Assembly: GCA_018716545.1 (NCBI GenBank)
Contig: DVJU01000056.1
Location: 1 to 7,561, forward strand
DNA from: Scatomorpha pullicola
GTDB lineage: Bacteria > Bacillota > Clostridia > Oscillospirales > Oscillospiraceae
Length of the DNA stretch: 7,561 nucleotides
Direction of reading: 5' to 3'
The position numbers were made by a program, and so were the translations under genes. Below the pieces are notes generated by a model that had not been told where the DNA came from, did no database searches, and saw only the letters and a list, made by a program, of their open reading frames with translations. Below are positions 5,426 through 7,561 of this stretch, piece by piece; the stretch's first letter is position 1, and every line of letters begins with the position of its first letter.

Positions 5426-7054
5426 ATGGCTAAGCAGATTATATACGGCGAGGAAGCCCGCAAGGCTCTCGAGCGCGGCATCAACCAGCTGGCGGACACC
5501 GTCAAGATAACCCTCGGCCCCAAGGGCCGCAACGTTGTGCTGGGCAAGAAGTTCGGCGCTCCCCTTATCACCAACGACGGCGTGACCATCGCCAAGGAGA
5601 TAGAGCTTGAGGATCCGTACGAGGATATGGGCGCCCAGCTCATCCGCGAGGTCAGCACCAAGACCAACGACGTCGCGGGCGACGGCACCACCAGCGCCAC
5701 CATCCTGGCTCAGGCCATGATCCGCGAGGGTCTGAAGAACTGCGCCGCCGGCGCCAACCCGATGGTCATGCGCCGCGGCATCCAGAAGGCCGCCGACGCC
5801 GCCGTGGCCGAGATTCGCGCCAACAGCCAGCCCGTGTCCGGCAGCCAGGACATCGCCCGTGTCGGCACCATCTCCAGCGGCGATGAGGTCATCGGCAAGC
5901 TGATCGCCGACGCCATGGAGAAGGTCAGCCAGAGCGGCGTCATCACCGTTGAGGAGAGCAAGACCGCCGAGACCTACAGCGAGGTCGTCGAAGGCATGCA
6001 GTTCGACCGCGGCTACATCACCCCCTACATGGCCACCGACAACGAGAAGATGGAGGCCGTCCTCGACGACGCTTACATCCTCATCACCGATAAGAAGATC
6101 AGCAACATCCAGGAGATCCTGCCCCTGCTCGAGCAGATAGTGCAGGCCGGCAAGAAGCTGCTCATCATCGCCGAGGACGTCGACGGCGAGGCTCTCGCCA
6201 CCATCCTGCTGAACAAGCTGCGCGGCACCTTCACCTGCGTCTGCGTCAAGGCTCCCGGCTTCGGCGACCGCCGCAAGGAGATGCTGCAGGATATCGCCAT
6301 CCTCACCGGCGGCCAGTTCATCAGCTCCGACCTCGGCATGGAGCTCAAGGACGCCAGCGTTCCCATGCTCGGCCGTGCGCGCCAGGTCAAGGTCACCAAG
6401 GAGAACACCATTATCGTTGACGGTGCCGGCAGCAGCGCGGACATCAAGGACCGTATTGCCCAGATCAACAACCAGATCGCCGTCACCACCAGCGATTACG
6501 ATAAGGAGAAGCTGCAGGAGCGTCTCGCCAAGCTCAGCGGCGGCGTTGCCGTCATCAAGGTCGGCGCCGCTACCGAGACCGAGATGAAGGAGAAGAAGCT
6601 CCGTATAGAGGACGCTCTCAACGCCACCCGCGCGGCCGTTGAGGAAGGCATTGTCGCCGGCGGCGGCACCGCCTACGTCTGCGCCAGCAAGGCCGCTGCC
6701 AAGCTCGCCGACACCCTCACCGGCGACGAGAAGACCGGCGCCCAGATAGTCGCCAAGGCCCTCCTGGCCCCCATCGCCCAGATAGCCGCCAACGCCGGTG
6801 TCGAGGGTGCGGTCGTCCTCGAGAAGGTCTCTTCCAATGAGAGCGCCAACTACGGCTACGACGCCGCCACCGAGACCTACGGCGACATGATCTCCATGGG
6901 CATCGTTGACCCGACCAAGGTCTGCCGCAGCGCCCTTGAGAACGCCGCCAGCGTCAGCGCCATGGTCCTCACCACCGAGAGCCTCGTCGCCGACATCCCC
7001 GAGAAGAACGTCCCGGCCGCTCCCGCCGGCGGTGACATGGGCGGCATGTATTAA
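5426..7054 (+). CDS. groEL: Chaperonin GroEL (Hsp60)
   Basis: A complete 542-residue GroEL, close to the usual 540-548. It forms the double-ring ATP-driven folding chamber with GroES. Key parts are TLGPKGRNVVLGKKFG (29-44) and TNDGVTIAKEIELEDP (49-64) of the equatorial ATP site, the NDVAGDGTT nucleotide loop (81-89) with the aspartate equivalent to E. coli D87 at 86, and IEDALNATRAAVEEGIVAGGG, in which D396 matches the catalytic aspartate D398 of E. coli. The apical domain and both hinge regions are continuous. The C terminus GGDMGGMY is a shortened form of the GGM-repeat tail. Codon choice is strongly biased (GCC, AAG, ATC, GAG), as expected for a very highly expressed gene. AGGAGG at 5409-5414 lies 11 nt before the ATG. 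It is co-transcribed with groES and ends at the terminator at 7094. Confidence 0.99.
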   Translation: MAKQIIYGEEARKALERGINQLADTVKITLGPKGRNVVLGKKFGAPLITNDGVTIAKEIELEDPYEDMGAQLIREVSTKTNDVAGDGTTSATILAQAMIREGLKNCAAGANPMVMRRGIQKAADAAVAEIRANSQPVSGSQDIARVGTISSGDEVIGKLIADAMEKVSQSGVITVEESKTAETYSEVVEGMQFDRGYITPYMATDNEKMEAVLDDAYILITDKKISNIQEILPLLEQIVQAGKKLLIIAEDVDGEALATILLNKLRGTFTCVCVKAPGFGDRRKEMLQDIAILTGGQFISSDLGMELKDASVPMLGRARQVKVTKENTIIVDGAGSSADIKDRIAQINNQIAVTTSDYDKEKLQERLAKLSGGVAVIKVGAATETEMKEKKLRIEDALNATRAAVEEGIVAGGGTAYVCASKAAAKLADTLTGDEKTGAQIVAKALLAPIAQIAANAGVEGAVVLEKVSSNESANYGYDAATETYGDMISMGIVDPTKVCRSALENAASVSAMVLTTESLVADIPEKNVPAAPAGGDMGGMY

Positions 7055-7093
7055 TCGCCGCACAGGCAAGCGAATAACAGCTCTGAACAGATG

Positions 7094-7130
7094 GGCCGGC
7101 ACTCACGGTTGTGGGGGCCGGCCTTTTGCT
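7094..7130 (+). terminator. Rho-independent terminator of groESL
   Basis: GGCCGGC (7094-7100) pairs with GCCGGCC (7117-7123). After one mismatch the stem continues five more pairs, including one G-T, to a GGTT loop. TTTTGCTTT follows at 7124. It lies 39 bp after the groEL stop. On the minus strand there is no T-run after the stem, so it would at best be a weak terminator for the convergent mgtA gene. Confidence 0.85.
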
Positions 7131-7145
7131 TTGCCCGGGTGCGCT

Positions 7146-7561
7146 TCACAGCAGCTCCCCGTACCTGCGCACATATAGTTTTTTCACCGCAGTCACCAGG
7201 AGTATATACCCGATAACAAGCGCGGCGAGCCAGCGGAAATAGGCGCCGGGAAGGGGCATCATCCCCAGGGCGGAGCCCAGTGGCGTGAAGGGTATAATCG
7301 TCACCGCACAGATTCCCGCGGCCGTGAGCAGCATGACCGGGGCCGAGGCCCGGTTCTGGACAAACGGCAGCTTTGGCGTACGCAGCATGTGTATCACCAG
7401 GGTCTGGCTCCACATGGACTCCACAAACCACCCTGTCTGGAACAGGGACACATACAGCGCCTTGTCCGCCGGGTCAGTCAGCTGCGTGTACAGCCGGCCA
7501 CCGGTCATGGCCGGGCAGAGCACGAAATACATCAGCAGGTAAGTGGCAATGTCAAATACCG
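7146..7561 (-). CDS. mgtA: MgtA-type magnesium-translocating P-type ATPase (C-terminal end; 5' part off window)
   Basis: The last 137 codons of a P3B-type Mg2+ importing ATPase, reading from the right edge to a TGA at 7148-7146. The segment begins VFDIATYLLMYF with no start in view; the ATG at 7532 is an internal methionine, not a start. It covers the C-terminal membrane helices, with the family signature FQTGWFVESMWSQTLVIHML, then RTPKLPFVQNRAS, PFTPLGSALGMMPLP, and the basic C-terminal end KKLYVRRYGELL, all closely parallel to the C terminus of E. coli/Salmonella MgtA. The phosphorylation (DKTGT) and ATP-binding domains would lie outside the window. It converges on groEL with 91 bp between stop codons. 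Whether the complete gene is intact, or under Mg2+ control, cannot be judged here. Confidence 0.95.
   Translation of the reverse strand, partial: VFDIATYLLMYFVLCPAMTGGRLYTQLTDPADKALYVSLFQTGWFVESMWSQTLVIHMLRTPKLPFVQNRASAPVMLLTAAGICAVTIIPFTPLGSALGMMPLPGAYFRWLAALVIGYILLVTAVKKLYVRRYGELL

Noticed and set aside
5060..7102. A 680-codon open frame on the minus strand across groES and groEL.
   Set aside because: It is antisense to two unmistakable chaperonin genes. Biased codon use in highly expressed GC-rich genes removes stop codons from the opposite strand. Its translation is low-complexity (rich in L, G, A, D, V) with no recognisable motif.

Overview
The window looks like ordinary chromosome from a GC-rich Firmicute, most likely a gut-type Clostridia (Oscillospiraceae-like). 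Three things support this. The groESL operon is under a CIRCE operator, the HrcA-type heat-shock control typical of Firmicutes. The genes have strong AGGAGG-type ribosome binding sites and sigma-A-like promoters in AT-rich gaps. The coding DNA is GC-rich but still uses many ATA codons. The lineage is an inference from style and not from any database match.

Layout, left to right. (1) 1-700, minus strand: the N-terminal 233 codons of a peptidoglycan peptidase with a PG-binding_1 domain, a LysM domain and an M14 zinc carboxypeptidase domain; its 3' end lies off the left edge. (2) 701-883: a short gap with three hairpin-forming inverted repeats, one of them a clear terminator for the gene to its right. 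(3) 884-2386, minus: a complete short-form CstA carbon-starvation/peptide transporter. (4) 2387-2837: an AT-rich divergent intergenic region with a strong minus-strand promoter, a roughly 210-nt structured leader in front of cstA, and a plus-strand promoter. (5) 2838-4936, plus: a two-gene operon of a THUMP-domain RNA methyltransferase (RlmL/YpsC-like) and a YegS/BmrU-type diacylglycerol/lipid kinase, joined by a 4-base ATGA stop/start overlap. (6) 4980-7130, plus: the complete groES-groEL chaperonin operon with promoter, extended CIRCE operator and terminator. (7) 7146-7561, minus: the C-terminal 137 codons of an MgtA-type magnesium-importing P-type ATPase, convergent with groEL and cut by the right edge.

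The genes are mostly housekeeping and do not form one pathway. The only clear functional units are the methyltransferase/lipid-kinase pair and groES-groEL. I found no mobile elements, CRISPR arrays, tRNA or rRNA genes, phage genes or defence systems, and no convincing new multi-gene system. The items most worth a second look are non-coding: the structured cstA leader, the CIRCE element whose arms extend to 15 bp, and the perfect 15-bp inverted repeat just upstream of the M14 peptidase gene.
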